The position numbers were made by a program, and so were the translations under genes. Below the pieces are notes generated by a model, which was not told where the DNA came from, made no database searches, and worked only from the letters and a program-made list of their open reading frames with translations. Below, in pieces: positions 55,335 through 64,000 of a DNA stretch of 64,000 bases; position 1 is the stretch's first letter, and each line of letters begins with the position of its first letter. Origin of the DNA: Maniola hyperantus (Eukaryota > Arthropoda > Insecta > Lepidoptera > Nymphalidae); NCBI RefSeq assembly GCF_902806685.2, contig NC_048542.1:9656533-9720532 (forward strand), in the 5' to 3' direction.

Positions 55335-55480
55335 TCACATTGTTTCCGCTTGGAACACCGGCTGTAGATATACTTATGGACAGACTTGAGCAAAAACATA
55401 ACAACTCCGTTAATGCTGAAGTATTTCTATGCTCGAATTCTATCAACGTTGGTAAGATGTAAAATCTCGTACTAAACCTA
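55335..55480 (+). mobile_element. Decayed relative of the 50391-50679 MITE
   Basis: GCTCGAATTCTATCAACGTT and GGTAAGATGTAAAATCTCGT match the right arm of that element with changes. TTTCCGCTTGGAAC recalls its interior. The left arm is not found. Confidence 0.5.
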
Positions 55481-55852
55481 CAGGGCTCAGGTGTAAGTAA
55501 AAGTAAAGTAAAATATGGTGTAACAAAATAAAAACCAATAAAAAAAGTTAACAAAAAGCTTGTACAGAACCCTCACTGAAACTGTCAAAGATTTTTGATT
55601 AAAAACTGCCTGCGTCAGTCTTTCGCTCCTTTTATGTGAGAGCCTCTCTAATTGAGTGGATTGGCATGAAACTTTCGTTGAAACTGAAGATTTTATCTAA
55701 AAATAGCTAATACTTTTTAATTGATTTTTCTTTTCTGAAAAGCTACATAATTAGATAATGGTATAGAATTATATTAATATAGACATTCAAAAATATTTAT
55801 TAAATTATTAAGTACTAAAAAAAATTACAAGACATTTCACTGCGATTAACAG

Positions 55853-55985
55853 CCTCATCTGGTGACAGAAGGGCTGGCAAATTTTTTGCGCAACTGACCA
55901 GCCTGGCTGTCCAGCGTGGAAATGCAGCCAGTATTCTTAACACCATTCCACGCGGCCATGATTTGCATAGTAATTAGATAAGGCT
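55853..55985 (-). repeat. Dispersed repeat copy 2, possible LINE tail
   Basis: The minus strand has GTGGAATGGTGTTAAGAATA, CTGGCTGCATTTCCACG, GGACAGCCAGGCTGGTC and AGCCCTTCTGTCACCAGATG. It encodes ILAAFPRWTARLVS in the same frame as the copy at 20800. Confidence 0.62.
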
Positions 55986-56465
55986 AGCTTTAAGTTTTAT
56001 TGTAATAATTTCATTTAAAAAAGTACTTAATTAATAAAATTAAAGATGCATTACATAAACTGGACAGAACAAAGTTGTAAAACTGTCATCCATTAAATCT
56101 GCAAGTAGGTATTAGAATAAAAAGTAGATCTAAATTACGTACTGGGAAAATGCTAGATCGTAGAACGCATATGGAGCTTTTATGTACCTATTAACTATTG
56201 TATGCCTATAAACAGATCGGTGATTGAATAAAAACTGCATTTATTTTAATAGCGATTCAAAAGCATAGCCTTTCAAACGAAACATTTTTACCACGCTTCC
56301 TTTTTTACCATGAACAAGATGAAAATTGCATATCATGATTGTTTTAAATAGTAAACGTTTTGCGTATTGATTGTTTATTTTTACGCGTGTAATAAATAAT
56401 AATGAGAGTACTGAGCTTATCAATGTCGAAGAGTGAATGACAGAATCCCGTACTCGAGAAACAGG
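55986..56465. other. No feature seen
   Basis: Unique AT-rich sequence. Confidence 0.4.
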
Positions 56466-56600
56466 TATAGTAGGTACGAGATGCCAATCGGGATATGAGG
56501 CGGGGGGACGTCCAACACACCCGAACAGTCAAGCTATCCTGCACCGGGTTAGCGCAGGGGTTGTGCGGGTGTGCGGGGCGTCTATTATATCATACCTACT
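56466..56600. mobile_element. GC-rich palindromic element, eroded
   Basis: TATAGTAGGTACGAGATGCC, AATCGGGATATGAGGCGGGG, CACCGGGTTAGCGCAGGGG and GTGCGGGTGTGCGGGGCGTC. The right outer arm is replaced by AT-rich sequence. Confidence 0.72.
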
Positions 56601-57128
56601 ATTCGTATCATACCTATTATTCGTTTTACATATTTGATAGCACTTAATGCTTTTGATATACAGTTCAAAATTCAATTTAATATTTGATTGAGTTTAATGG
56701 AAAGAATTTCACGCAATTTTATGAGTTGTGGAATTTAAACTAAGGTGCATTTTAGCGTGCATGTTTTTACAAATATCGCGTGCTTAGTGAGGAGTGTATG
56801 ATGAAAATAGTACAACAATGATATCCGTCAATAGAGTGTCGGACTGGCATATCGAAGGTTCCGTTCTTTTAGATATTCTTATATTTCGAGTCACTAAAAT
56901 TAATTTTATTAAAGCCATTGGTAGGTACTACGTACTAATAGGTATCAAGTCATGCTATCTTGCCATAATATATTATAGAAATAAAATACTAACGCAAGGA
57001 ACGTACATTTTTTTTGAAAATCAGTTAACGGCCGAATTTTCAATCGCCAAATATGAAAATCTGTTGAAACTTCAAATTAATTCGTCAATAAAAGTTTATT
57101 TGGTAAATGAAAAAAACAGCCCTAAACA

Positions 57129-57159
<31 letters not shown>
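56601..57159 (+). other. Unique sequence with a long AT-rich open frame
   Basis: A frame runs from about 56794 through an (ATT)n tract at 57130-57158 and into the next Helitron in antisense, 172 codons in all. Its first clear ATG is at 56818. The unique part (about 100 codons) has no recognisable domain. Because it runs through a microsatellite and a transposon, I treat it as unlikely to be a gene. Confidence 0.3.
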
Positions 57160-57373
57160 CTAGAGAATGCCCGCGACTTCGTCCGCGTGGATTTAGTTTT
57201 TAAAAATCCCATGGGAACTCTTTGTTTTTCCGGGATAAAAGTAGCCTATGTCCTTCCCCGGGATGCAAGATATCTCTGTACCAAATTTCGTCAAAATCGG
57301 TTGAACGGTTGAGTAGTGAAAAGCTAGCAGACAGACAGACAGACACACTTTCGCATTTATATATTAGTATGGA
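57160..57373 (-). mobile_element. Non-autonomous Helitron (CCATAC type), complete
   Basis: The minus strand starts TCCATACTAATATATAAATG and has GTCTGTCTGTCTGC, AACCGATTTTGACGAAAT and GACATAGGCTACTTTTATCC. It ends CGCGGACGAAGTCGCGGGC and CTAG. A/T flanks; inserted at the end of an (ATT)n tract. Confidence 0.9.
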
Positions 57374-57459
57374 TATGGATATGGATTACGAACAAAAAAC
57401 AGGGCAGCGAGCAGAGATAGGAACTTTCGTTTTCAATGTTTGTTGATTTTATAAATTAA

Positions 57460-57666
57460 TTAGCTGATGCCTGCGACTTCGTTCGCGTGGAATTAGGTTT
57501 TTAAAAATCCCGTGGGAACTCTTTGATATTTCGGGATAAATAGTAGCCTATGTCACTCTCCAGGTCTTTATCTGAACCCATGTAAAATCACGTCAATCCG
57601 TTGTACCGTTACGACGTGATTAAAGGACAAACAAACACACTTTCGCATTTATAATAAGAGTACTGA
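57460..57666 (-). mobile_element. Non-autonomous Helitron (GTACCC type)
   Basis: The minus strand starts TCAGTACTCTTATTATAAAT and ends with the GAACGAAGTCGCAGGC arm and CTAA. AACGGATTGACGTGATTTTA is inside. Confidence 0.82.
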
Positions 57667-57719
57667 AATAAGGGTACTGATGATAAGAGTAGGAAATAAT
57701 TACATCTATCAGAATGGAG

Positions 57720-57840
57720 ATAGCGTATGAGTAAGCAAGAAAAGGCTAATGATCCGTATAGATCTGGGTTTAGAGACACTCATTGAGTAAGGCCTATGTC
57801 CCAATGGGCGTTCACAGGCAAAAATAATCATTATGAGCAA
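57720..57840 (+). pseudogene. RTE-type LINE 3' terminal remnant
   Basis: AAGGCCTATGTCCCAATGGG and CGTTCACAGGC are a decayed form of the usual TATGTCCAGCAGTGG end seen at 45220. Confidence 0.5.
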
Positions 57841-58080
57841 TAAGATCCATTCGCAACTCTCGATACGGATCCCTAAAACCGATCAGACGCAAAACAAGTG
57901 GTGTATCCCGATGGGATAATAGATGGGATGGCGTTGTTTGTGTCGGTTATGACAGATCACGCAATTGTGTTTGGGTAGCTAAAATGTATTATTTATTTCA
58001 CTAAACAGTTATCGATATATATCTACTTATTAGTTTCGCTGTCTCATATGAAATAAATAAATAAGTACAATTATTTACGA

Positions 58081-58255
58081 CTAGATGATGCCCGCGACTT
58101 CGTCCGCGTGGATTTAGCTTTTTAAAAACCTGTGTGAACTCTTCAATTTTCCGGGATAAAAAGTTTTAAATTTTGTCAAAATCGGTTGAACGGTTGAGCC
58201 GTGAAAAGCTAGCAGACAGACAGACACACTTTCGCGTTTATAATATTAGTATGGA
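58081..58255 (-). mobile_element. Non-autonomous Helitron (CCATAC type), internally deleted
   Basis: The minus strand starts TCCATACTAATATTATAAAC and ends CGCGGACGAAGTCGCGGGC and CTAG. The AGCCTATGTCC block is deleted. A/T flanks. Confidence 0.88.
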
Positions 58256-58384
58256 TTAGTAGATGTATGTTGACAATATGTGAAATGATAGCATAATGGT
58301 AGATGAACCAAATGAGATTGAAAATTATGTCAAAGTTGAAATTTTTCGCGAAATCGTCCAAAACTAATTCACGAAAAAAATATC

Positions 58385-58500
58385 AGCATCAGCAGCAGCC
58401 TGTGAAAGTCCACTGTTGGACATAGGCCTTCCCTAATGAACGTCACCGCTCCTGGTCCTCAGCTCAGTCTTACTCATTCATCCAGCCACTACCCGCCAGC
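58385..58500 (-). pseudogene. LINE 3' remnant
   Basis: GTCCACTGTTGGACATAGGC is the reverse complement of an RTE-like tail (GCCTATGTCCAACAGTGGAC). CATCAGCAGCAGC precedes it. Short and decayed. Confidence 0.5.
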
Positions 58501-58897
58501 CTCATACCATGATTTTAACCTCAACGTTGATAGGTAAAATGATTAATAGATTGTGGATAGAGGAAAAATACCAAATGGTCAAATTTTTTAAGACAAAGGC
58601 GACACTTTTCGCTTAAAAAACATCCGCAACGGTCTATCCATGAATTATAGATTATATAACTAAAGCTCATTAGTTAAATTAAAAGTTGAGGTCAAAACTG
58701 TGTATAATATCATTTAATTAATTATCCGAATAACGAATTTTATTTTATTACAGCCATTAAAATAAATCCGACTTGATACGATTAAAGCAATCGCACTGAA
58801 AGCGGACTTATATGTTTTCGTTGTTGACACTAAGACGACTTTGTTGCGTTACACAACAGGTTTATCCAGGGCTGCCACATAATATTATGTAAAACGG
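58501..58897. other. No feature seen
   Basis: Unique AT-rich sequence. Confidence 0.4.
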
Positions 58898-59010
58898 CAC
58901 ATAAACTTTTGCAAGTGCTTTTGAATTGTCAAAACAATTTACGGCTGGTTCGGAATGCCGTTCCTACCGATAAGAACTAAGCAAGAAACTCGAAGGTCTC
59001 ATAACTCATA
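58898..59010 (+). repeat. Dispersed GGTTCGGAATGCC repeat
   Basis: GCAAGTGCTTTTGAATTGTC, GGCTGGTTCGGAATGCCGTT and AGCAAGAAACTCG match 33272-33380. Confidence 0.6.
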
Positions 59011-59649
59011 GGTCTAATATCGTTCATATTAGAACAATTTTTCAAGCATTTTGCCTCGCTCTAAACCTTTACCTTTACATCTTACCCTTATCGTCAATGA
59101 GGATGAAAAATAATGTTTATAATGTCTTAGAATAAAATAAATTAATAGTAGGATAGCTACTCACATTAAACTAATCCTGGTTAGATTACCTACCTACTGT
59201 AAACTATAAAATTGGACTCTGCGCTATCCCGTAATGATTTTGGAAAGTATAGGAAAAACCGGATTAGTATCAGCCCTAGATTAAGCCATGCTCTGAAATA
59301 TGATGCCTATAAGCGCTAGAAATACACATTATGTTCTCTATTTATTTAAATACCGTAACTGTAAAAAATACCTACTTTAACTGGTGTTTAACAGTATGTG
59401 ACTATATAAAATGAGAACACAAATTGGTAAGGCATTTTGGGCTTGTTTTTGGGGGAGGGAGGGAAGTATATCAACTTGGTTGATATCTGACGATTGAAAA
59501 ATCGGAGCAATGTATGTCATGTACAAATCGGATGTATAAGACTGGTCCTACAATGTCATTTTAGAGCTCCTTCAAGCAAAATGAGCCGTGACCAATTTAA
59601 AAAATACATTGCGTGTTTTATGCAACCCACGAGATAAAGTTCTGATATT
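59011..59649. other. No feature seen
   Basis: Unique sequence. Confidence 0.4.
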
Positions 59650-60063
59650 AAATTGAGTAATGGTGAAGAATTCACCATAATGTTTTCAAAGGTAAAGTCC
59701 TTTTCATGAAAGAAGTCCACCAGACGCAGCGCTGTACTCGCGTGACATAATGGCATTGTAAACAATCTGTAATTGTAAAAGGCACTAAGCTAGTTAAAAT
59801 CTCACAAAAATCTACCACAACAAACGAACTTGATAACATCGACGAACGACAACATGGTCGACAATCACCGCCATCATAGTCCGCCGACATCATAGTTCCA
59901 AAAATCACCGCGGGACTTCTTTCATGAAAAGGACTATTATACTGAGAAGCCTGTTAATCTGCACTTAGTAAGCATGGTGGCCTATGACCTAACTCTTTTC
60001 ATTCTGAGATGAGACCTGTTCTCAGTAGCAAGCTGGAGATGGGTTGAAGATTGAAGATGATGA
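59650..60063 (+). mobile_element. Old SINE split by an inverted-repeat element
   Basis: GGTGAAGAATTCACCATAAT and GTTTTCAAAGG precede the insertion. CTGTTAATCTGCACTTAG, GGTGGCCTATGACC and GCTGGAGATGGGTTGAAG follow it, in the order of the tRNA-derived SINE. The head is missing. Confidence 0.65.
59696..59935. mobile_element. 240-bp element with 23-bp terminal inverted repeats
   Basis: The left end AGTCCTTTTCATGAAAGAAG plus TCC is exactly inverted at the right end (GGACTTCTTTCATGAAAAGG plus ACT... read inward from 59935). The arms are themselves nearly palindromic. The superfamily is not clear, since no target duplication can be seen with certainty. Confidence 0.75.
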
Positions 60064-60417
60064 ATAACTTTAATACGTATCGTACTAAAATATTATTTTA
60101 TAGGCATTTTAGAGCTCCGGCAAATGAAATAAGCTCACGCCATCACACAAGATATATGACATAGTGTTTTATGGTTTCTTGTTAGAATTATACCACACAG
60201 TCTTCCTTGAACCGTGAACATTTGAAACATTTAGGTAGGTACCTATAAATATTGATTATAAAACGTAGGTAAATAAAATGTATCACGTGGGTACAGACGT
60301 ACAGATTTATATACCTGTTAAAATAATAATTGTAAACTGTTAAAATGTCAAATTAATTCCTCACTTAAAAGTTATTTGGAAATTTTATCCTTTTACAATT
60401 TTATGTTATCTACATTT
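60064..60417. other. No feature seen
   Basis: Unique AT-rich sequence. Confidence 0.4.
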
Positions 60418-60475
60418 TGTTATAATGTAGATAACGGGTAGGTACCTACATACCATGATTAATTTGATAACTTAA
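60418..60475 (+). mobile_element. Foldback element, left arm only
   Basis: AATGTAGATAACGGGTAGG and TACCATGATTAATTTGATAA match the left arm of 45621-45887. Confidence 0.6.
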
Positions 60476-60834
60476 GTAGATATAAGCTGAAGAAGTCTAT
60501 CATGGGCTAGCTGAGAATTTAAGTCGCAAAAGGCTCGAGACACGGTAATAGTGCTCGAGATGTGGGTTTTCGTTTTTTTGCGCGCGTCACAAGATAAAAT
60601 CTCTCATTAATATGATAATTATTCGGTTTGGACGCTTTCGATTCTTGGTAAAAGACAAAGGGTACCGTACTTACTCGTAAGTAAAGGTAGGTACCTACTT
60701 AAATTATATATCAGTAGAATGACAAAGGAAAAATGAGGTTAAATTATGCAGCTCCGTAGTATAGGAATGGCCGGAAATACACTTTCCAGAACTGAATTTA
60801 ATACTGAATATGTACTAAACTTACTTATAATAAA
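60476..60834. other. No feature seen
   Basis: Unique sequence. Confidence 0.4.
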
Positions 60835-61060
60835 CTAGCTTTTCCCCGCGACTTCGCGTAATTTATAGCCTATAGCATCTGCAACTCGGATATACTACTA
60901 ATGTACTAAGCTATCAGGCTATTAGTGTAAGAATTTTCAAAATCAGATCATATTTATTTCCCCCACGTCCAAATCCAAAAAATCACGTGGATCCGTTGCT
61001 CCGTTGCGATGTAATTGAATGACAAACCAACAAGCAAACACACTTTCGTTATAATATGAG
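60835..61060 (-). mobile_element. Non-autonomous Helitron, rearranged
   Basis: CTAGCTTTTCCCCGCGACTTC at the left is the terminus in reverse. AAAATCACGTGGATCCGTTG and CAAACACACTTTCG match the GCGAAAG type, but the middle (60865-60960) is of another kind. Confidence 0.72.
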
Positions 61061-61095
61061 TTGCTCAATCATATTATTACACTCGATATCGGTAT

Positions 61096-61260
61096 TAAAG
61101 TCCCGCAAATTGCTATTGCGCTGGAACCATGTCTCATTAACATCGAAATGACGTCACTTTGACGTCAGCCGAAATAAAATATACCATCAGCTCGAAACTT
61201 CAGTCTAGTGCGGACGTCACTAAAATGGCGGCCATGCGCTTTAGCAATTTGCGGGACTTT
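61096..61260. mobile_element. AAAGTCCCGC-type MITE, complete, with paired CRE motifs
   Basis: AAAGTCCCGCAAATTGCTA at the left is inverted as TAGCAATTTGCGGGACTTT at the right. TGACGTCA occurs at 61149 and 61160, 11 bp apart, and GACGTCAC again near 61213. 165 bp, non-coding. The 77-codon frame starting inside it is a shadow. Confidence 0.87.
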
Positions 61261-61479
61261 GATGCCAACATCATTTCTTTTATCTTATTTTCAATTCTGT
61301 GGTATCCAAACTACATAATTGACACACAAGTGTTGTCTGACGATTTATTTAAAAAAACGTTCAAAAAAATTAATTACTACCTACTAAAATAAAAAAGGCA
61401 ACTGAAATCTGTGGATACTTCGGATACCCGCACAAGTCAGAAGCAATTGCTAGTTCAAAATATTTTATTTTTTAATTGC

Positions 61480-61640
61480 ATTCGTGCGCAGCGCATCGCC
61501 TATTAGATAGACAGACGAACTGAGGGCTGCGCTGGAAGTTTCCTTACATAAGTGCCCGAGGAAGGCGGCTGTCAGGGAGAAGTGGAAACGGACAGTCAAG
61601 CGTGCCACAACACTCTGAAGTGATGACCACCTCTGACAAG
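61480..61640 (+). pseudogene. Possible LINE C-terminal remnant
   Basis: The plus-strand frame reads VSLHKCPRKAAVREKWKRTV and then KRATTL before a stop. WKRTVKRAT-like endings occur at the C-terminus of some non-LTR elements. The evidence is thin, and the minus-strand frame over the same bases is a shadow. Confidence 0.3.
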
Positions 61641-61668
61641 AGCAAAACAACTACGTAGTATAAATTCA

Positions 61669-61881
61669 CTTGCTGATGCCCGTGACTTCGTCCGCGTGGA
61701 ATTAGGTTTTTCAAAAATCCCGTGGGAACTCTTTGATTTTCCGGGATAAAAAGTAGCCTATGTCACTCTCCAGGTCTTTATCTATACCTATGCAAAAAAT
61801 CACGTCAACAACGCGACGCAACGTGATTGAAGGGCAAACCAACAAACAAACACTCTTTCGCATTTATAATAAGGGTACTGA
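61669..61881 (-). mobile_element. Non-autonomous Helitron (GTACCC type)
   Basis: The minus strand starts TCAGTACCCTTATTATAAAT and ends CGCGGACGAAGTCACGGGC, with CTAG decayed to CAAG. Confidence 0.84.
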
Positions 61882-62109
61882 GGTACTGATTCGAAATCTT
61901 TTATTTTGAAAAAGCACCAAGGGAATGGTATTTAAAAACCAGTACATAGTAGTAACCAGGACCAGTTTGCCCTTGACGATATCAGGATGCTAGGTGTTGG
62001 GACAGTCGCTATTTCACAGAAGTTGACAGTTGCATAGGTGAATGAACAAAATCTTAATCACGGCTCTAGTTACATACCTACTACTTTTTTGATTCAATGA
62101 TAATATGAA

Positions 62110-62320
62110 TTAAGATGAAACCCGCGACTTTGTCCGCGTGGGTTTAGGTATTTCAAAAAACCCGTTGGAACTCTTTGATTTTCCGGTACAAAAAGTAGTC
62201 TCTATTTGTCCCTGGGATGCATATCTCTGTACCGAATTTCGCCAAATCGGTTAAACAGATGGGCCGTGAAAAGCTTACAGACAGAGAGACAGACAGACAT
62301 ATAAATTATATAATACTCAA
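62110..62320 (-). mobile_element. Non-autonomous Helitron (CCATAC type), ends eroded
   Basis: ACCCGCGACTTTGTCCGCGTG, CCCGTTGGAACTCTTTGATT, AAACAGATGGGCCGTGAAAAG and the GACAGACAGACA stretch are clear. CTAG and the 5' TC are not. Confidence 0.75.
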
Positions 62321-62472
62321 TATCGCTATGTTTTATTATTATACTTATATGACCTGTAAATTTATTTCTATATCATTCAAACACTATCTTTGAACATCCT
62401 AGCAACGCCTAACTATAAAAACTGCTCTATAGAAAAAGAATAGCTTCTAATACAGTAAGTTTTATTTTTGTA

Positions 62473-62680
62473 CTAGCTTATGCTCGCGACTTCGTCCGTG
62501 TGGACTACATAAATTTCAACCCCCTCTTTTACTCCCTTAGGGGTTGAATTTTCAAAAATCCCTTCTAAGCGGATGCCTGCGTCATAATGGTTATCTGCAA
62601 GCCAAATTTCAGCCCAATCCGACCAGTAATTTCAGCTGTGCGTCGATAGATCAGTCACCTTTTCCTTTTATATATTTAGA
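62473..62680 (-). mobile_element. Non-autonomous Helitron (GTCA type), downstream member of a pair
   Basis: The minus strand starts TCTAAATATATAAAAGGAAA at 62680 and ends with a CACGGACGAAGTCGCGAGC hairpin and CTAG at 62473. The TGAC stretch is reduced to one unit. Confidence 0.88.
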
Positions 62681-62920
62681 CTAGCTTATGCTCGCGACTT
62701 CGCCCGCGTGGACTACACAAATTTCAAACCCCTATTTCACCCCTTTAGGAGTTGAATTTTCAAAAATCCTTTCTTAGCGGATGCCTACGTCATAATAGCT
62801 ATCTGCATGCAAAATTTCAGCCAGATCGGTCCAGTAGTTTGAACTGTGCATTGATAGATCAGTCAATCAGTCAGTCAGTCAATCAGTCAATCAGCTTTTC
62901 CTTTCATAATATTATATAGA
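62681..62920 (-). mobile_element. Non-autonomous Helitron (GTCA type), upstream member of a pair
   Basis: The minus strand starts TCTATATAATATTATGAAAG at 62920, has TGAC/TGATTGAC repeats, and ends CGCGGGCGAAGTCGCGAGC and CTAG at 62681. The next element begins at the very next base. The pair as a whole has A/T flanks. Confidence 0.88.
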
Positions 62921-63004
62921 TTTTTATGTTGGGAAATCAATAAGTTGTCAGGGGGTTTTAAAAACATCAATCCACTTGAACAAAGATTCGAGCAACAGCT
63001 AATA

Positions 63005-63185
63005 AGTATAGTACGCTATACAGGTCGAGACTCGAGATGGAAATCGGGGTGGGGACGCCCCGCACATCCGCAAAAACTCCGCGTTAACCCGATGTGGGCG
63101 ATCGTGGGTGACGTAAGGGCGTACGGGCGAACGGGGCGTCCTTCGCCTCATACCCCGATTGCCATATCAACCTGTCGTGACATCG
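63005..63185. mobile_element. GC-rich palindromic element
   Basis: TATAGTACGCTATACAGGTC and GAGATGGAAATCGGGGTGG at the left, CCCCGATTGCCATATCAACC and TGTCG at the right. The interior is CpG-rich (GGGGACGCCCCGCACATCCG). The 91-codon frame over it is a shadow. Confidence 0.8.
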
Positions 63186-63476
63186 TTTATTTTGTAGGTA
63201 CGTGTCTGAATATTTGGTAGATACTAAATCGATGTCTGAATATATTTGATAGTTTCTAGGCGACTAGACTCTGCCACACGCAAATCGCAAAGTCTAGCGC
63301 CAAAATACCTAATTTTAGGACACATAGATATCTGACTGATATAAATAGCAGCGTAAAACTGACTGGGTTTCACATCCCCATTTAGAAAGGATTTTCAGAA
63401 ATTCTACTAAGCTAGTCGGGACGGGTCGGCTATAGTCAGTTAATTAGGTCCTCCTAACCGAATTTCTATTCTTCTA
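63186..63476. other. No feature seen
   Basis: Unique sequence. Confidence 0.4.
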
Positions 63477-63789
63477 AGCTGTGATAGCCGGTTAAGACGT
63501 CCGCCTCCTAATCGGAGGTCGGGGGTTCGATCCCGAACACGCACCTTATTTTCCCCTTTTTTTCGGAGTTATGTGCGTTTTAATTAATTAAATATCACTT
63601 GCTTTTACGGTGAAGGAAAACATCGTGAGGAAACCTGCATGCCTGAGAGTTCTCCATAATGTTTTAAAAGATGTGTGGAGTCTACCAATCTGCACATGGC
63701 CAGCGTGGTAGACTATGGCCCCTTTTCACTCTGAGGGGAGACCCGTGCTCTGTAGCGAGCCGGCGATGGGTTGATCATGATGATGATGA
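63477..63789 (+). mobile_element. tRNA-derived SINE, full length
   Basis: B box GGTTCGATCCC at about 63525. The A box is damaged (TAGCCGGTTAAG). The body with GGTGAAGGAAAACATCGTGA and the GATCATGATGATGATGA tail is intact. Confidence 0.86.
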
Positions 63790-64000
63790 ACCGAATTCCG
63801 GCCACGGCGGCTACTTTATAGGGAGTCAACTATGCGTATGCAGAAGATATTGTAGTACACAATTAGTGTGTGATATACGTACACAGATTCATTTTCTATT
63901 CCCTCACTCTCATATTCCGATTAGGCAGCAATCCGACACATCCGGAGAGAGATCTGCAGATGCAGGACCAATGGTTTTCAGTGCTCTCCGAATAACAACG
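63790..64000. other. No feature seen
   Basis: Unique sequence to the end of the window. Confidence 0.4.

Noticed and set aside
8658..63789. tRNA genes at the A/B-box matches
   Set aside because: Every match sits at the head of a multi-copy SINE with the same body and GAT tail, or of the second SINE family. None has a complete cloverleaf of its own.

Overview
The window is a repeat-rich, AT-rich piece of an insect nuclear genome, almost certainly a moth or butterfly. The evidence is the repeat complement. There are many short non-autonomous Helitrons whose 3' ends carry the GCGGACGAAGTCGCGGGC hairpin followed by CTAG. Many copies of one tRNA-derived SINE have the A box TAGCCTAGTGG and a GATGATGAT tail. 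An unclassified family opens with CCGGCCAAGTGCGAGTC. Five LINE tails are visible, and short GTAGGTACCTAC-type tracts occur throughout. I cannot name the species.

I find no host gene that I can support with confidence. Most short open frames are repeat shadows: the repeated FVCL peptide is a translated (TTTG)n tract inside Helitrons, and several others are SINE or LINE pieces. The best coding signals are a LINE reverse-transcriptase C-terminus (25127-25819, with poly-A), a second LINE C-terminus (55131-55305), a decayed RTE-type tail (44895-45275), an unidentified 84-codon frame (20379-20630) and a minus-strand stretch with coding-like third positions (829-1106). The window therefore looks intergenic, or like part of a very large intron.

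Layout. 0-4 kb: unique sequence, one CCGGCC-type repeat, one Helitron, one interrupted inverted-repeat element. 4.6-6.9 kb: a Helitron array with four 5' ends and one 3' end. 7.7-8.2 kb: an old tandem duplication with a Helitron in one copy, so the empty site is preserved. 8.6-22 kb: SINEs, GC-rich palindromes and a cluster of hairpin MITEs (10.7-11.9 kb). 24-28.8 kb: Helitrons, a LINE and SINEs packed together. 30-36 kb: an inverted pair of an unknown repeat, an hAT-type MITE with a perfect 8-bp duplication, a second SINE family and a hairpin element. 36-43 kb: mostly unique. 43-50 kb: SINEs, an RTE tail, a hairpin with a 33-bp tandem, and Helitrons abutting without spacer. 50-57 kb: two inverted-repeat elements, an empty stretch, then nested SINE/MITE. 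57-64 kb: a dense run of Helitrons, ending with a SINE.

Adding up my own intervals, recognisable repeats cover very roughly 30% of the window. The elements do not form a pathway. What links them is mechanism: several Helitron types with different 5' ends share one 3' terminus, which suggests mobilisation by a common RepHel protein encoded elsewhere.
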